64,000 nucleotides of DNA from Burkholderiaceae bacterium (GTDB lineage Bacteria > Pseudomonadota > Gammaproteobacteria > Burkholderiales > Burkholderiaceae_E). Below the pieces are notes generated by a model. The model saw only the letters and a list, made by a program, of their open reading frames with translations, was not told the origin of the DNA and made no database searches. Both the position numbers and the translations under genes were made by a program. Numbering within the stretch: position 1 is the stretch's first letter; every line of letters starts with the position of its first letter. The DNA lies in assembly GCA_023954015.1 (NCBI GenBank), contig JAMLIS010000002.1, forward strand, positions 124,001-188,000. Reading direction: 5' to 3'. This document shows, piece by piece, positions 31,437-40,611 of the stretch.

Positions 31437-33857
31437 TCACTCCCGCGGACCGAGCCTGCAGTGGCCCGCCGGTGACGATCGGGCAGCATCGGGCGGCGGG
31501 TCGGCGGCGACCAGCGACAGTCGTGTCGCCACGCCTCGCGCGGCGGCCTCGGTCTCGATCGGCACCTCGATGCGAATGCGGTCCGCGTCGATGCCGCGCT
31601 CGACCAGCGCGGCCTCGATGCGCCGTGCGCGCAGCGCGCCCAGCTCGCGCGGCGCGGCGGCATCCACGGGTATCGTCGACGCGATCTGCTCGACCAGCAG
31701 CGGACCCCAGCGGCCGGCCTGCTCGCGCAGTTCCAGCATCTGGAGGCGACTGCCGACGCGTTGCATGTAGAGCGCTTCCGCGGCATCGACGATCCGCGGG
31801 TCGTCGAGGTCCAGTGCGTCGCCGGTCGACACGCCTGCGCGCTGCGCGATCTCGCGTCGCGCGGCCTGCCGACGGATTGCCTCGCGATCGGCGCCGGAGG
31901 CATAACCGCCGCGCACCACGACACCGAGCCGGGGACGCTGTTGCAGTGCGCGTGCAATCCGAGCGAGACGATCCCCGTCCGGCGGCGACAGCTGCACGCT
32001 GCCGGCGTCGAAGCTCACGCTGTCGGGCGCCGCCGTCTCGACGTCGTGGTCGCCTCCGAGCAGCGCGGCGATGGCCCGGAAAGGCGCCGTGACGACGTTC
32101 TTCAGCGCGTGGCCCACGGCACGGGCGATGAGGCCCCCCAGATCGACATCGGGCTCGTCGAGGTCGCCGCGAACCGGTATGCGCAGATCGATACAGCCCC
32201 GCGCATCGGTGAGCAGCGCGATTGCCAGTTCGAGCGGCATGTCGTGCCCGCCGCGGCCCTCGACTTTCTTGCCCAGGCGAAGGCGCTCGAACACCAGCTC
32301 GTTGCTCGCCTGAAGGCGGCCGTCGCGCACCTCGTAGTGAAGTCTTGCCGACAACAGACCGGAAGCGATGCGGTAGCCGGCGAAGCGAACGACGTACGGT
32401 TCGAGGGACGGAAGTCGCAGGTCGCGCACGGTGACGTCGACGACTGCCAGTGTGCGCGGCGCTTCGAGATCGATCGTGCCGTCGGCACGCAGCGAGCCGT
32501 CGGGTTCGACGCGCCCATCGAAGGCGAGCCGTGCCGGATCGCTCGATGCGGTGCTGAAGGCGGTCAGTTCGCCGGACAGCGACATGACCGCCATCTCGAA
32601 AGGCGTTGCGAGCGCTCGGTCGGCAAAGTGCAGCGCACCGTCGCTCATTCGAAGGCGCCCGAGCGTGAACAGCAGCGTCTCGTCGGTGGCCGCGGCGCCC
32701 TCGGCGCCCGATGCCTTCGCGGCACCCGGTCTCGCGAACACCTGCACCACGTTGATGCTGCCGTCGGATTCGCGGACCAGACGCCCCTGCATGCCGTGCA
32801 CGTCCAACTCGCCGATCTCGATGCGTCTCGGCGACAGCTGCAACGCGACTTCGCGCGCCTGTGCCTGCTTCCAGGCGAGCACGAGCAGCCCCGACTTGCT
32901 CGAATCGAGGCGCAGGTCGCGCACGGCCAGTGCGCCGGCGTAGGTCGCCCGCAGCCCGCGCTCGCGCCATTCGACCTCCAATCGGCCCTCGCCGGAGAGC
33001 GCGCCGGAGGCGATCGTCAGCGCCACGTGCTCCGGGAGCCACCGCCCGGCCTGCTGCAACTCGATGTCGTCGAGCTCGACCTGCATTCGGGCGTGCATCG
33101 GCGACAAGTCGACGTCGCCGTTCAACCGCAGCTCCCCGCGCGGCGCGAGGCTTGCCCGCGCAGTGAATGCCACCGGCCGCGCCGGCGGCAACTGCAGCCG
33201 CTGCGCCTCGAGTGTGATCTGCTCGAGCTCGACGCCCGCGTAGCGCAGTTCCCTGCCTTCGATCACCACCGGCTGCAGCGTGAGCGGCGCGAGCGCGACG
33301 ATGCTCCCGCGCGAAACGACGCTGCCGCCGGCGATGCGGCCGGCAAGCTCGTAGCGTCCTGCATCGCCGGCGCGCGTCGAGACGTCGTGCAACTCCATAT
33401 GCACGGATTCGAGCGCAACATCGCCGGTGCCGAACAGCAATGTTCCGTTCTCGAGCAGCGCTTCGCGCAACACGAGCGGCGGCAACGCCGCCGTGGCCGG
33501 CTCGGTTGCCGTGCGGCGCGCGGGCAGTGCTGCAAGGTCGACTCGCGGCTGCAGCAGATCCAGTCGGTCAACGACCCAGGCACGCTGCCATAGCGACGCC
33601 CACGCGAGGTCGACATGAATGCGGTCCGCGGAAGCGAACACGCGCCCGTCGCGCGCCACTTGGATGCCCTCGAGCCGAAGCCGCAACGTGAACGGGTCGA
33701 CGTACACGTCGGCCAGCCGAAGCGTCAGCTGCTCGCGTGCGGCGAGATCACCCAGCGCCTTGCGCAGCTCGATCGGCGCGAGCCAGTACCCGACAGCGGC
33801 ATAGGCGCCGAGCACGATCGCGACCGCGCCGGCGATGATGAGGATCGACTTTCGCAT
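31437..33857 (-). CDS. large DUF748 (AsmA-like) envelope protein
   Basis: The 806-residue protein starts with a membrane anchor ([28 protein letters not shown]) and continues as long beta-rich sequence of the DUF748 family, related to AsmA-like proteins that may move lipids across the periplasm. [34 protein letters not shown] is a family hallmark. The last 170 residues include an OmpA-like stretch ([21 protein letters not shown]). ATG 33857 places the anchor at the N-terminus. It diverges from the PRC-barrel gene, and its role here is unknown. Confidence 0.88.
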   Translation of the reverse strand: MRKSILIIAGAVAIVLGAYAAVGYWLAPIELRKALGDLAAREQLTLRLADVYVDPFTLRLRLEGIQVARDGRVFASADRIHVDLAWASLWQRAWVVDRLDLLQPRVDLAALPARRTATEPATAALPPLVLREALLENGTLLFGTGDVALESVHMELHDVSTRAGDAGRYELAGRIAGGSVVSRGSIVALAPLTLQPVVIEGRELRYAGVELEQITLEAQRLQLPPARPVAFTARASLAPRGELRLNGDVDLSPMHARMQVELDDIELQQAGRWLPEHVALTIASGALSGEGRLEVEWRERGLRATYAGALAVRDLRLDSSKSGLLVLAWKQAQAREVALQLSPRRIEIGELDVHGMQGRLVRESDGSINVVQVFARPGAAKASGAEGAAATDETLLFTLGRLRMSDGALHFADRALATPFEMAVMSLSGELTAFSTASSDPARLAFDGRVEPDGSLRADGTIDLEAPRTLAVVDVTVRDLRLPSLEPYVVRFAGYRIASGLLSARLHYEVRDGRLQASNELVFERLRLGKKVEGRGGHDMPLELAIALLTDARGCIDLRIPVRGDLDEPDVDLGGLIARAVGHALKNVVTAPFRAIAALLGGDHDVETAAPDSVSFDAGSVQLSPPDGDRLARIARALQQRPRLGVVVRGGYASGADREAIRRQAARREIAQRAGVSTGDALDLDDPRIVDAAEALYMQRVGSRLQMLELREQAGRWGPLLVEQIASTIPVDAAAPRELGALRARRIEAALVERGIDADRIRIEVPIETEAAARGVATRLSLVAADPPPDAARSSPAGHCRLGPRE

Positions 33858-34033
33858 TGCGGGTGCGGATCCGTTCGGGCGCCGGCAATCGATATGCCTG
33901 CAAGTGCGCGGATTCGTGCGAGCTTTCATCATCGTACGGCGCCCGCTCGGCGCCGGTCGCGCAGGCACTCGTATTGCGGTCTCTTGCACGACGGGCCCAG
34001 TGCACGGCCCCGCATCGAAAGGAGCAGATCACG

Positions 34034-34840
34034 ATGCTCAACACCCGCAGCGTCCCTGGCCGACGTGTCGCAATCGCGTTGTTCCTGTCCCTGTCGGTCG
34101 CACCGGCCGGCGCCTGGGCTACCGGCCCGGACGGTGCGCACGGCGGTGCGGCGAACGCGGCCGCCTCGACTGCCGTGCAGCCGCAGGCAAACGCCGATTC
34201 CGCGATGCGCTCCGCGCAGCAGCCTCCGAAAGACCGACAGCAACTGCGCGAGGTGCGCGCAACCGATCTGATTGGCGCGAACGTCCGCAACCCGCAGCAG
34301 ATGTCGCTCGGCGAAATCGAGGATCTGATCGTCGACATGAAGACGGGCGAGGTCCGTTACGCCATCCTCGCGTTCGACCCCGGCATCCTCAGCGGCGAGA
34401 AGCTGTGGGGCGTGCCGACGAGCGAGCTGCGCATGTCAGACGTCGGAAACACCGTGATCTACGACCTCGACCGCGAGCGGCTCGAGCGCGCGACACTCGA
34501 CCGTAGCTCTTTCGACGACGACCTGGTCTTCGACGGAAAGCGCGTCATGAACAACCTCGACGCGGCGTACGGCCTGTACCAGCCATCGTCCGGGGCGCGA
34601 GCGCACCGGGCCAGCGACCTCGTCGGGGAGAACCTCGTAAACCGTGCCGGCGATGGCATCGGCAGGCTCGCGGATCTCGTCATCGACATGAATCGACAGC
34701 GCGTGCACTACGCGGTGCTCGAACTGGATGCGGGCATCGCTTCGCCCGAGCGGGACGTCGTGGTCCCACTGCACGCGCTGGAGCAGAACCTCGACGACAG
34801 CGCGCTGCTGCTGAAGATCGACGACTCGAAACTCGACTGA
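34034..34840 (+). CDS. exported protein with two PRC-barrel domains
   Basis: The 268-residue protein has an N-terminal signal peptide (RRVAIALFLSLSVAPAGAWA), a disordered linker and two PRC-barrel domains: about 75-150 (RATDLIGANVRNPQQMSLGEI) and about 185-265 (RASDLVGENLVNRAGDGIGR). PRC barrels occur in ribosome and photosynthesis proteins, but exported versions are uncharacterised. AGGAG lies 9 bases before the ATG. A strong terminator follows the stop. Confidence 0.87.
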   Translation: MLNTRSVPGRRVAIALFLSLSVAPAGAWATGPDGAHGGAANAAASTAVQPQANADSAMRSAQQPPKDRQQLREVRATDLIGANVRNPQQMSLGEIEDLIVDMKTGEVRYAILAFDPGILSGEKLWGVPTSELRMSDVGNTVIYDLDRERLERATLDRSSFDDDLVFDGKRVMNNLDAAYGLYQPSSGARAHRASDLVGENLVNRAGDGIGRLADLVIDMNRQRVHYAVLELDAGIASPERDVVVPLHALEQNLDDSALLLKIDDSKLD

Positions 34841-34898
34841 TCCCGCAGCCTCGCTGCAGGCGGCGAATCGGCACCCCGAGTCGGCACCCCAGGAAACG

Positions 34899-34935
34899 AA
34901 AGCGCAGGCCCGGCGAACCGGAGCCTGCGCTTTTT
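34899..34935 (+). terminator. intrinsic terminator after the PRC-barrel gene
   Basis: A 9-bp stem, AGCGCAGGC (34901-34909) with GCCTGCGCT (34923-34931), has a 13-base loop and is followed by TTTTT. It can also act weakly on the minus strand for the tRNA transcript, where the tail reads TTTCGTTT. Confidence 0.85.
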
Positions 34936-34943
34936 GGAGATCG

Positions 34944-35020
<77 letters not shown>

Positions 35021-35033
35021 CCTGGAACCGACG

Positions 35034-35062
35034 ATTATAGCGCGAGCACCCTCACCACGCAA
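35034..35062 (-). promoter_or_regulatory. sigma-70 promoter of the initiator tRNA gene
   Basis: On the minus strand TTGCGT (35062-35057) and TATAAT (35039-35034) are separated by 17 bases. The transcript would start near 35027, seven bases before the mature tRNA 5' end. The -35 overlaps the last codons of ftrD. Confidence 0.7.
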
Positions 35063-36503
35063 AATACATCAGGTACCACGTGCCGCCGAAGACGGCTACC
35101 GGCACGAGGTACAGCAAGCTCGCGGCCGCACGGCGCACGAACGCCGCCGGCGAGCGCGCGACGATGCGCGACCCGAGCCAGGCCGACCAGGCCATCGCAC
35201 CGCCCAGCAGCAGCGCGCGCAGCGCATCGACCTCGGCGGCGGCCCCGGCGGGCAGCCACCCTTCGGCGCGCAGCTGCGTGACGGTGGTCATCGACAGCCC
35301 CACGAAAAGCCCCGCCCCTGCCATCGGGACGAGACCGAGCGCGAGCGTCTTCCAGTCGAAGTGCGACACGCCGGCCAGCCGCGCCGCGGCGCGCAGCGCG
35401 AGCCAGGCGAGCCCGCCGGCCAGCAACGCGTAGCCGCCCATGTAGACGACGATCGCGATGCCGTCGAGCCAGGTGAAGACGTCGCTTGCCTGCGGGTAGT
35501 GCGTCAGCAGCCACCACGGCGCGTCGTCGCGCAGCAGCGCGAACGAGTCGTGCTCGATCAGCCATTGTGCCGCCGCCTGGCGCATCGCGACGAACCACGG
35601 GCTCAGCGTCCACTGGAAGGCACCGTTGGCCAGTCCGAGCATGCCGAACACCAGCAGCAGCGCCGAGCCGGTGGAGATCTGGCGCGGGCCCGCGGCCAGG
35701 ATCTCGGCGTTGGGCCGGCGCGCCTGCAGCGCGACCGCGTCGCGGTGTCCGCTGCAGCGCCCGCACGAGTGGCAGTCGGAGGCGCTGGTCATGTGCCGCA
35801 CGTCGATCAACGGCGCGCAGTCGATGCGCTCGGCGCGCCCGGGGTGGCGCTTCCATTGTTCCGGGTCGACCGCGAAATGCACCGGCGCGACGCGGGCGAG
35901 CAATCCGAACACGCCGCTGACCGGACACAGGTAGCGGCACCAGACGCGGTTGTTGCGTCCGTAGACGAGACCGACGGCGACCGCCAGCACGGTCGAGCCG
36001 CCGAGAATCAGCAGCGCTGCGCGCGAGTATTCGTAGACGCTGATCAGCTGGCCGTAGATCGTCGTGCACGCGAAGGCGACGAAGGGCCAGCCGCCCCAGC
36101 GGATCCAGCGCGGGATGCTGCGTCCCATGCCGTGGCGGCTGGCGAACTCGGTGAGCGCGCCTTCGGGGCAGAACACGCCGCACCAGGCGCGACCGACGAC
36201 GAACATGCTGGCGATCACGAACGGCCACCAGATGCCCCAGAACGCGAACTGCGCGAACAGCGCGAGGTTCGAGACGATCGACTCGCCGCTCTTCGGCAGC
36301 GGCAGGAACGCGGGCACCGCGACCAGCAGCAGATAGACGCAGACGACGAGCCACTGGATGCCGAGGATCGTGCGCCGGTGCCGCTGCATCGCGACGCCCA
36401 GCCGGGCAAGCGCGCCGCGCCGCGGCGCCGGGTGCTTCGGCGCCGGCCCGAAGGTCGCGCTTCGTCCCGAACGCAGCAGCGGAAGCGGAGCCGGAGCGTT
36501 CAT
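35052..36503 (-). CDS. ftrD: FtrD-like polyferredoxin of the FtrABCD iron-uptake system
   Basis: The 483-residue inner-membrane protein belongs to the NapH/NosR/RdxA group: several membrane helices with two CxxxCP motifs (WCGVFCPEGAL, WCRYLCPVSGV) and a further Cys cluster CHSCGRCSGH for Fe-S centres. In FtrABCD systems FtrD is thought to accept electrons from iron oxidation and pass them to the quinone pool. The C-terminal half adds more membrane segments. Its ATG overlaps the ftrC stop (ATGA). Confidence 0.92.
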   Translation of the reverse strand: MNAPAPLPLLRSGRSATFGPAPKHPAPRRGALARLGVAMQRHRRTILGIQWLVVCVYLLLVAVPAFLPLPKSGESIVSNLALFAQFAFWGIWWPFVIASMFVVGRAWCGVFCPEGALTEFASRHGMGRSIPRWIRWGGWPFVAFACTTIYGQLISVYEYSRAALLILGGSTVLAVAVGLVYGRNNRVWCRYLCPVSGVFGLLARVAPVHFAVDPEQWKRHPGRAERIDCAPLIDVRHMTSASDCHSCGRCSGHRDAVALQARRPNAEILAAGPRQISTGSALLLVFGMLGLANGAFQWTLSPWFVAMRQAAAQWLIEHDSFALLRDDAPWWLLTHYPQASDVFTWLDGIAIVVYMGGYALLAGGLAWLALRAAARLAGVSHFDWKTLALGLVPMAGAGLFVGLSMTTVTQLRAEGWLPAGAAAEVDALRALLLGGAMAWSAWLGSRIVARSPAAFVRRAAASLLYLVPVAVFGGTWYLMYFAW

Positions 36504-37369
36504 CGCAGCGCCCCGTCGGACGTCGCGCCCGGAGCCTTCGCCGGCGGCTGCGCGCCATACGCGGCTGGCGCCGGCGGTGCACCGCTGCGCCGCCAGCCGA
36601 CGAACACGGCGATCCAGAACAGCGCGTAGGCGGCCAGCAGCGTGGCGGACGGTCGCGCGCGATAGCCGAGGAAGTCGGCGACGACGCGGCCGACCCCGTG
36701 ACGGTCGTCGAGCAGCGCCGAGCTGTCCCAGACCGGATCGAGCATCGGCGAAAGCCAGTCCATCGCGATCATGCGATCGATGCCGTTGGCCAGCAGCGAG
36801 GCGGCGATCAACAGCAGCAGCACCTCGCTGATGCGGAACACGATCCGGTAGCTGAGGAAACGGGCGCCGCGCGCAACCAGCCACGCGGTGGCGCCGGCCA
36901 GCACGAAGCCGGCGATCGCACCGGCGACCGACACCAGTCGCCCGTCACCGGTCTCGAAACCGATCCCGTAGAGGAAGACGACGGTCTCGGCGCCCTCGCG
37001 GGCGACGGCCAGTGCAGCGACGATCGCCAGCCCGAGTCCGCCTGTGGCCCGGGTCGCCTGTCGTTCGAGTTCGTGGCGCATCGTGCGTCCGTGCCGGCGC
37101 ATCCACAGCACCATCTGCACGATCAGCACGGCGGCGACCAGCAGCATCGCGATCTGGAAGATCTCGAGCGCCTCCCCCTGCAGCTCGCTCTGCACGAGGA
37201 AGGTCGCTACGCCGAGCAGCGCGGCCAGCACGACGCCGCCCGCCACGCCGCCCCACAGCGAGTGGCGCAGCGGCTGCGGCGCCGGCTGGCGTGCAATCCA
37301 CGCCAGCAGCACGCCGACGACGAGCATGGCCTCGAGGCTTTCGCGCCAGACGACGATCAGGGCGTTCAT
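36500..37369 (-). CDS. ftrC: FTR1-family iron permease
   Basis: The 289-residue protein is an FTR1/EfeU-type high-affinity iron permease. The two REXXE-type motifs expected for iron passage are seen as WRESLEA near the N-terminus and AREGAET near residue 123, within hydrophobic helices (VVGVLLAWIA, VLAALLGVATFL, IVAALAVAREGAETVVFLYGIGF). The C-terminus is a Pro/Ala-rich cytoplasmic tail. It lies 7 bases after ftrB and is coupled to ftrD. Confidence 0.95.
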   Translation of the reverse strand: MNALIVVWRESLEAMLVVGVLLAWIARQPAPQPLRHSLWGGVAGGVVLAALLGVATFLVQSELQGEALEIFQIAMLLVAAVLIVQMVLWMRRHGRTMRHELERQATRATGGLGLAIVAALAVAREGAETVVFLYGIGFETGDGRLVSVAGAIAGFVLAGATAWLVARGARFLSYRIVFRISEVLLLLIAASLLANGIDRMIAMDWLSPMLDPVWDSSALLDDRHGVGRVVADFLGYRARPSATLLAAYALFWIAVFVGWRRSGAPPAPAAYGAQPPAKAPGATSDGALR

Positions 37370-37376
37370 CGCGGCA

Positions 37377-37712
37377 TCACCTCGCGATCAGCAGCATCTC
37401 CGACGTGTCCGGATGGAACTCGTCGAAAAAGCGGTAGCTTCCCGAGCGCAGCGGATGAATGACGACGAAGGAGCTCGCCCCCGGTGCGAGCACCTTCTCC
37501 ACGCGCAGGTCGAGATTCTCGAATTCGCAGGGCCCGGGCCCTTCGTTGCGGATCGCCAGCTTGATCTTCACGCCCGCCGGCACTTCGAGCCGCGCCGGCT
37601 CGATGCGCCCGTCGCGCAGGACGACCGCGTAGGTAGCGATCTCGGCCGCCGACGCGCCGGCGGCGCCGGCGAGCAGCGCACAGGCGAATGCGGCGGCGCG
37701 AGCCAGGCGCAT
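37377..37712 (-). CDS. ftrB: FtrB-like periplasmic cupredoxin
   Basis: The 111-residue exported protein has a signal peptide ending ASA-AE and a small cupredoxin-like fold: RLEVPAGVKIKLAIRNEGPGPCEFEN, LAPGASSFVVI and SYRFFDEFHPDTSEM. In the Bordetella and Brucella FtrABCD systems FtrB is proposed to oxidise ferrous iron bound by FtrA before FtrC moves it inward. It lies between the porin and ftrC with gaps of 4 and 7 bases. Confidence 0.9.
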   Translation of the reverse strand: MRLARAAAFACALLAGAAGASAAEIATYAVVLRDGRIEPARLEVPAGVKIKLAIRNEGPGPCEFENLDLRVEKVLAPGASSFVVIHPLRSGSYRFFDEFHPDTSEMLLIAR

Positions 37713-37716
37713 CGCT

Positions 37717-39333
37717 TCAGAAGCCCACGCGGGCGCGCAGCCCGACGATCGTGCGCGTCGACGCGCGCGGGTCGCCGCCCGCATGACGCAGCCACTGCAG
37801 ATCGGGGGTGATCTCGACACGGTCGTTGAAGCGATAGCGGTAATAGAGCTCCGCGATGTGCGCGTAGCCGCTCGCCTTGCCGGCGAAGTCCGGTACGTTG
37901 CCGGCGCCGGTTGCGCGGCGAAACTGGTCGCTGATGCCGAGCCAGCCGATGGCAAGACCCGCACCGTCGGCAGCGCGCTGCCAGGCGTCGCCGTCCAGCT
38001 CGGCGCCCAGCGTGAGCGCGCGGTCGAAGCGGCCGTGTCCGCTGCTGCGTTGGCCAAAGCGGCCGAACAGCGTCAGGTCGTCGGTCACGCGCTGGTCGAG
38101 CGACGTGCCCCAGCCGGCATGCAGTGCCTCGCTGTCGTCGAAATCGGTGGCGCGCGGATTGCGCCAGGCGTAGATACGGTAGTTGCCGCTCAGCCCCTGG
38201 AACAGGCGCGGCGAAGCCTCGAGCTGCCCGATCAGGAACGGCCGTCCCGGCGAGCCGGTGAAATTGGCGGCGCTTCCCGAGCCGAAGGCGCCCACCGAGG
38301 CGCTCCACTTCAGTCCGGCGTCGCTTTCGTCGACGTAGGCCGCGCGCACGCCCGGCGAGAATCCATATTCGTCGGCGCCAACGTCGCCGCCGGCATCGAG
38401 CAGCGGGTTGTGCACGAAGGCGTTGTTGGTGAAGCGCACGGTCTCGTCGTCGGCGATCGCGTTCTGGTCGAAGAACACGAAGGGGTCGATCTTGCCGACG
38501 TTGAACAACAGATGTCGCCGGGACTGCGAAGGCACGGCCTCGTTCCCCAGCGGCACCGACAGCTGGTACCAGGCCTGCGCGAGGATGGCGAAGGACGAAT
38601 CGGAGTCCGGAACGACGCCGGTGACCTCGAATGCCGTCGAGTTGGTGCTGGCCAGCGCACGCCGCACGCCGATTCCCTGCCCCTGGCCGAACCGCAAGTG
38701 CGCGAAGATCGAGCCTTCGGCGCTGCCGTAGGAACCGCCGGGCAGAGTCACCGACAGGTCGCCCCGATAGCCCAGGCGCGACTGCGCCACGCCGGTGTCC
38801 GAGCCGCCGTCGCCGACACGCTGGGCCATCGCGGTCAGGCTGCCCGCCACGCTGATGCCTTCGAGCGCCTCGATCTGCCGCGCCTGCTTCTGCATCGACG
38901 ACGTCTGCACTTCGACCGCCTTCAGCCGGGTCACCAGTTCGGGCTCGCTTTCGCTGAGCCGATCGCTGGCGAGCGACCGCTCGGTGCGCGCCTGCGTCTC
39001 CTCGAGCGCGCGCACGCGCGCTTCCAGCCCGGACTGCGGCTCGGTCGTCGGCTCGGTCGACGACGGCGCGGCGCTCCGCTGCACGACGGCAGCCGGTTGC
39101 GCAGCCGCGGGTGCCCCCGCAGCCACGGCGGCACCGCCCTGCACCGCCGGCGCAGCGCTGCGACGGCGCCAGTCGGCCACTTCGCGTTCGAGTTCCCGGT
39201 TGCGCTGCTCGAGCCGCTCCATGCGCTCGGCCAGCGCGCGCACGCGCGCTTCGAGTGCGGCCGGATCTTCGGCCGCCTGCGCCCCGCCGGTCAGCGAGCC
39301 GACGGTCGCTGCGATACATGCAAGGCGGCGCAT
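37717..39333 (-). CDS. OprB-like outer-membrane porin within the ftr operon
   Basis: The 538-residue protein has a signal peptide (cleavage near AQA-AE), a long coiled coil (about 25-140, LEARVRALAERMERLEQRNRELE) and a predicted beta barrel from about 150 to the C-terminal aromatic residue (VGLRARVGF). The barrel resembles OprB-like carbohydrate porins and cyanobacterial iron-uptake porins, which also have an N-terminal coiled coil. It lies 2 bases after ftrA and 4 before ftrB, so it is fully inside the iron operon and most likely lets ferrous iron cross the outer membrane. The classic four-gene Ftr set lacks this member. Confidence 0.85.
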   Translation of the reverse strand: MRRLACIAATVGSLTGGAQAAEDPAALEARVRALAERMERLEQRNRELEREVADWRRRSAAPAVQGGAAVAAGAPAAAQPAAVVQRSAAPSSTEPTTEPQSGLEARVRALEETQARTERSLASDRLSESEPELVTRLKAVEVQTSSMQKQARQIEALEGISVAGSLTAMAQRVGDGGSDTGVAQSRLGYRGDLSVTLPGGSYGSAEGSIFAHLRFGQGQGIGVRRALASTNSTAFEVTGVVPDSDSSFAILAQAWYQLSVPLGNEAVPSQSRRHLLFNVGKIDPFVFFDQNAIADDETVRFTNNAFVHNPLLDAGGDVGADEYGFSPGVRAAYVDESDAGLKWSASVGAFGSGSAANFTGSPGRPFLIGQLEASPRLFQGLSGNYRIYAWRNPRATDFDDSEALHAGWGTSLDQRVTDDLTLFGRFGQRSSGHGRFDRALTLGAELDGDAWQRAADGAGLAIGWLGISDQFRRATGAGNVPDFAGKASGYAHIAELYYRYRFNDRVEITPDLQWLRHAGGDPRASTRTIVGLRARVGF

Positions 39334-39335
39334 GA

Positions 39336-39902
39336 TCAGTACCCGCCTTTCTTGCCGATGCCGGCGTACGTGAAGTCCCACTCGAGTTCGAAGGGGCGGA
39401 ACCACGGCCGCACGCCGGTCGCGCGATCGGTGTGACGGCCGAAGCGCGCGCCGCTCGAATTCTCCGGTGCACTGGGCGGATACACCGTGTACTTGACGTG
39501 ATACTTGCCCGGACCCTGAAGCTTGACGTTGTCGCCGTAGTGCGGACCGTCGCTGGCGACCATCGGCATCATGTCGCCGCGGATCGTCTCGTTCGATCCG
39601 GCCTTCGTGATCTCGTAGCGCACGAGCAGGAACGGAATCCACGCACCCTCGGGGAAGCCATTGACGTTGGTCGACAATGCGTGAATGTCGGCCTCGAGGT
39701 GCACGTCGGACTCGGCGGCCTTGCGCATGTGCCCTTCGGGCTCCATGTCGATCGGCTGCAGGTAGACGGCGCCGATCTCCATGCCGGCGGCGTTCCGCGG
39801 CGCGCCGATCGGATACTCGAGCGCGCAAGCGAGGGGCGCGAACGACAGCAACGACAACGCCAGCAGCGAGCCGCCGAGGGCGGCACTTTTCTCTCGAAGC
39901 AT
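39336..39902 (-). CDS. ftrA: FtrA/P19-type periplasmic iron-binding protein
   Basis: The 188-residue protein is of the P19/Tp34 family, homodimeric copper- and iron-binding periplasmic proteins that capture ferrous iron. A signal peptide (LLALSLLSFAPLACA) precedes EYPIGAPRNAAGMEIGAVYLQPIDMEP, with metal ligands expected among Glu, Met and His residues (GHMRKAAESDVHLEADIHAL). A GGGAGA lies before ATG 39902. It is the first gene of the five-gene iron operon, behind a Fur-box-like site. Confidence 0.93.
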   Translation of the reverse strand: MLREKSAALGGSLLALSLLSFAPLACALEYPIGAPRNAAGMEIGAVYLQPIDMEPEGHMRKAAESDVHLEADIHALSTNVNGFPEGAWIPFLLVRYEITKAGSNETIRGDMMPMVASDGPHYGDNVKLQGPGKYHVKYTVYPPSAPENSSGARFGRHTDRATGVRPWFRPFELEWDFTYAGIGKKGGY

Positions 39903-39968
39903 GAGGTCTCCCGGGTTTTTTTCGTCGATGGGACGGAGATAGGCAGAAGGCGGCAACGAAAGCGTAAC

Positions 39969-39987
39969 GATAACGGTTATCACTCTC
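39969..39987. promoter_or_regulatory. Fur box upstream of the ftr operon
   Basis: The 19 bases GATAACGGTTATCACTCTC match the Fur consensus GATAATGATAATCATTATC at 14 positions. On the minus strand the site overlaps a -10-like GATAAC (39981-39976), so bound Fur-Fe would block ftrA transcription. It lies 67 bases from the ftrA ATG. Confidence 0.65.
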
Positions 39988-40009
39988 ATTCGTGATGATG
40001 CACTCGTCC

Positions 40010-40023
40010 TTGACGCGGATCAA
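40010..40023. promoter_or_regulatory. FNR/Anr-type box between ftrA and the Nudix gene
   Basis: TTGACGCGGATCAA matches the FNR/Anr consensus TTGAT-N4-ATCAA with a single mismatch (C for T). Centred at 40016.5, it lies about 47 bases from the predicted ftrA transcript start and could activate that operon at low oxygen; for the Nudix gene its position fits repression. Confidence 0.5.
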
Positions 40024-40027
40024 GCGC

Positions 40028-40036
40028 TGCTACACT
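40028..40036 (+). promoter_or_regulatory. extended -10 promoter element of the Nudix gene
   Basis: TGCTACACT is an extended -10, and TTGACG (40010-40015) stands 15 bases upstream as a possible -35 that overlaps the FNR-like box. The start would be near 40043, leaving about 5 bases to the ATG. Confidence 0.4.
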
Positions 40037-40047
40037 GGCCGCACGCC

Positions 40048-40593
40048 ATGAAGTTCTGCTCGGCCTGCGGCCACGAGGTCCATTCGACGGTTCCGCCCGG
40101 TGACAACCGGCCGCGCTTCTGCTGCGGGCACTGCGGGACGATTCACTACGAGAACCCGAACATGGTTCTGGGTACGGTGTGCACGTGGGAGGACCGTGTG
40201 CTGCTGTGCCGGCGGGCGATCGAACCGCGCTACGGCTTCTGGACGCTGCCGGCCGGTTTCATGGAGAACGGCGAAACCACCGCCGAGGGCGCGCAACGCG
40301 AAACCGTCGAGGAGGCCGGAGCCCGCATCGAGCTGGGCCCGCCGTTCGCAATGATCGACGTGCCGCACGTGAACCAGGTGCATCTGTTCTTTCGCGCGGC
40401 GCTGCTCGACCCGGCCTTCGAGCCCGGCCCGGAGAGTCTCGAGGCGCAACTGTTCGGCGAGGACGAAATTCCGTGGGATACGCTCGCCTTTCGCAGCGTC
40501 GCCCAGGCGTTACGCTGGTTCTTCGCCGATCGGCGCGAAGGGACGTGGGCGATGCACACTGGAGCGGTCGGCGCGCGTCGATCGCCTTCGTAG
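40048..40593 (+). CDS. Nudix hydrolase with N-terminal zinc ribbon
   Basis: The 181-residue enzyme has a zinc-ribbon (CSAC at residues 4-7 and CGHC at 26-29) and a Nudix box from about residue 70 (GFMENGETTAEGAQ then RETVEEAGA) with the catalytic REXXEE. This arrangement resembles NudC-like and zinc-ribbon ADP-ribose/NADH pyrophosphatases. It probably hydrolyses a nucleoside diphosphate linked to X; the exact substrate cannot be told. It is divergent from ftrA. Confidence 0.9.
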   Translation: MKFCSACGHEVHSTVPPGDNRPRFCCGHCGTIHYENPNMVLGTVCTWEDRVLLCRRAIEPRYGFWTLPAGFMENGETTAEGAQRETVEEAGARIELGPPFAMIDVPHVNQVHLFFRAALLDPAFEPGPESLEAQLFGEDEIPWDTLAFRSVAQALRWFFADRREGTWAMHTGAVGARRSPS

Positions 40594-40611
40594 GTCCACA
40601 CTGGAGAGCGC

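Noticed and set aside
34861..34890. A short direct repeat of CGGCACCCC type after the PRC-barrel gene
   Set aside because: Only two imperfect copies; no attachment-site or mobile-element context, although a tRNA lies nearby. No integrase gene is present.
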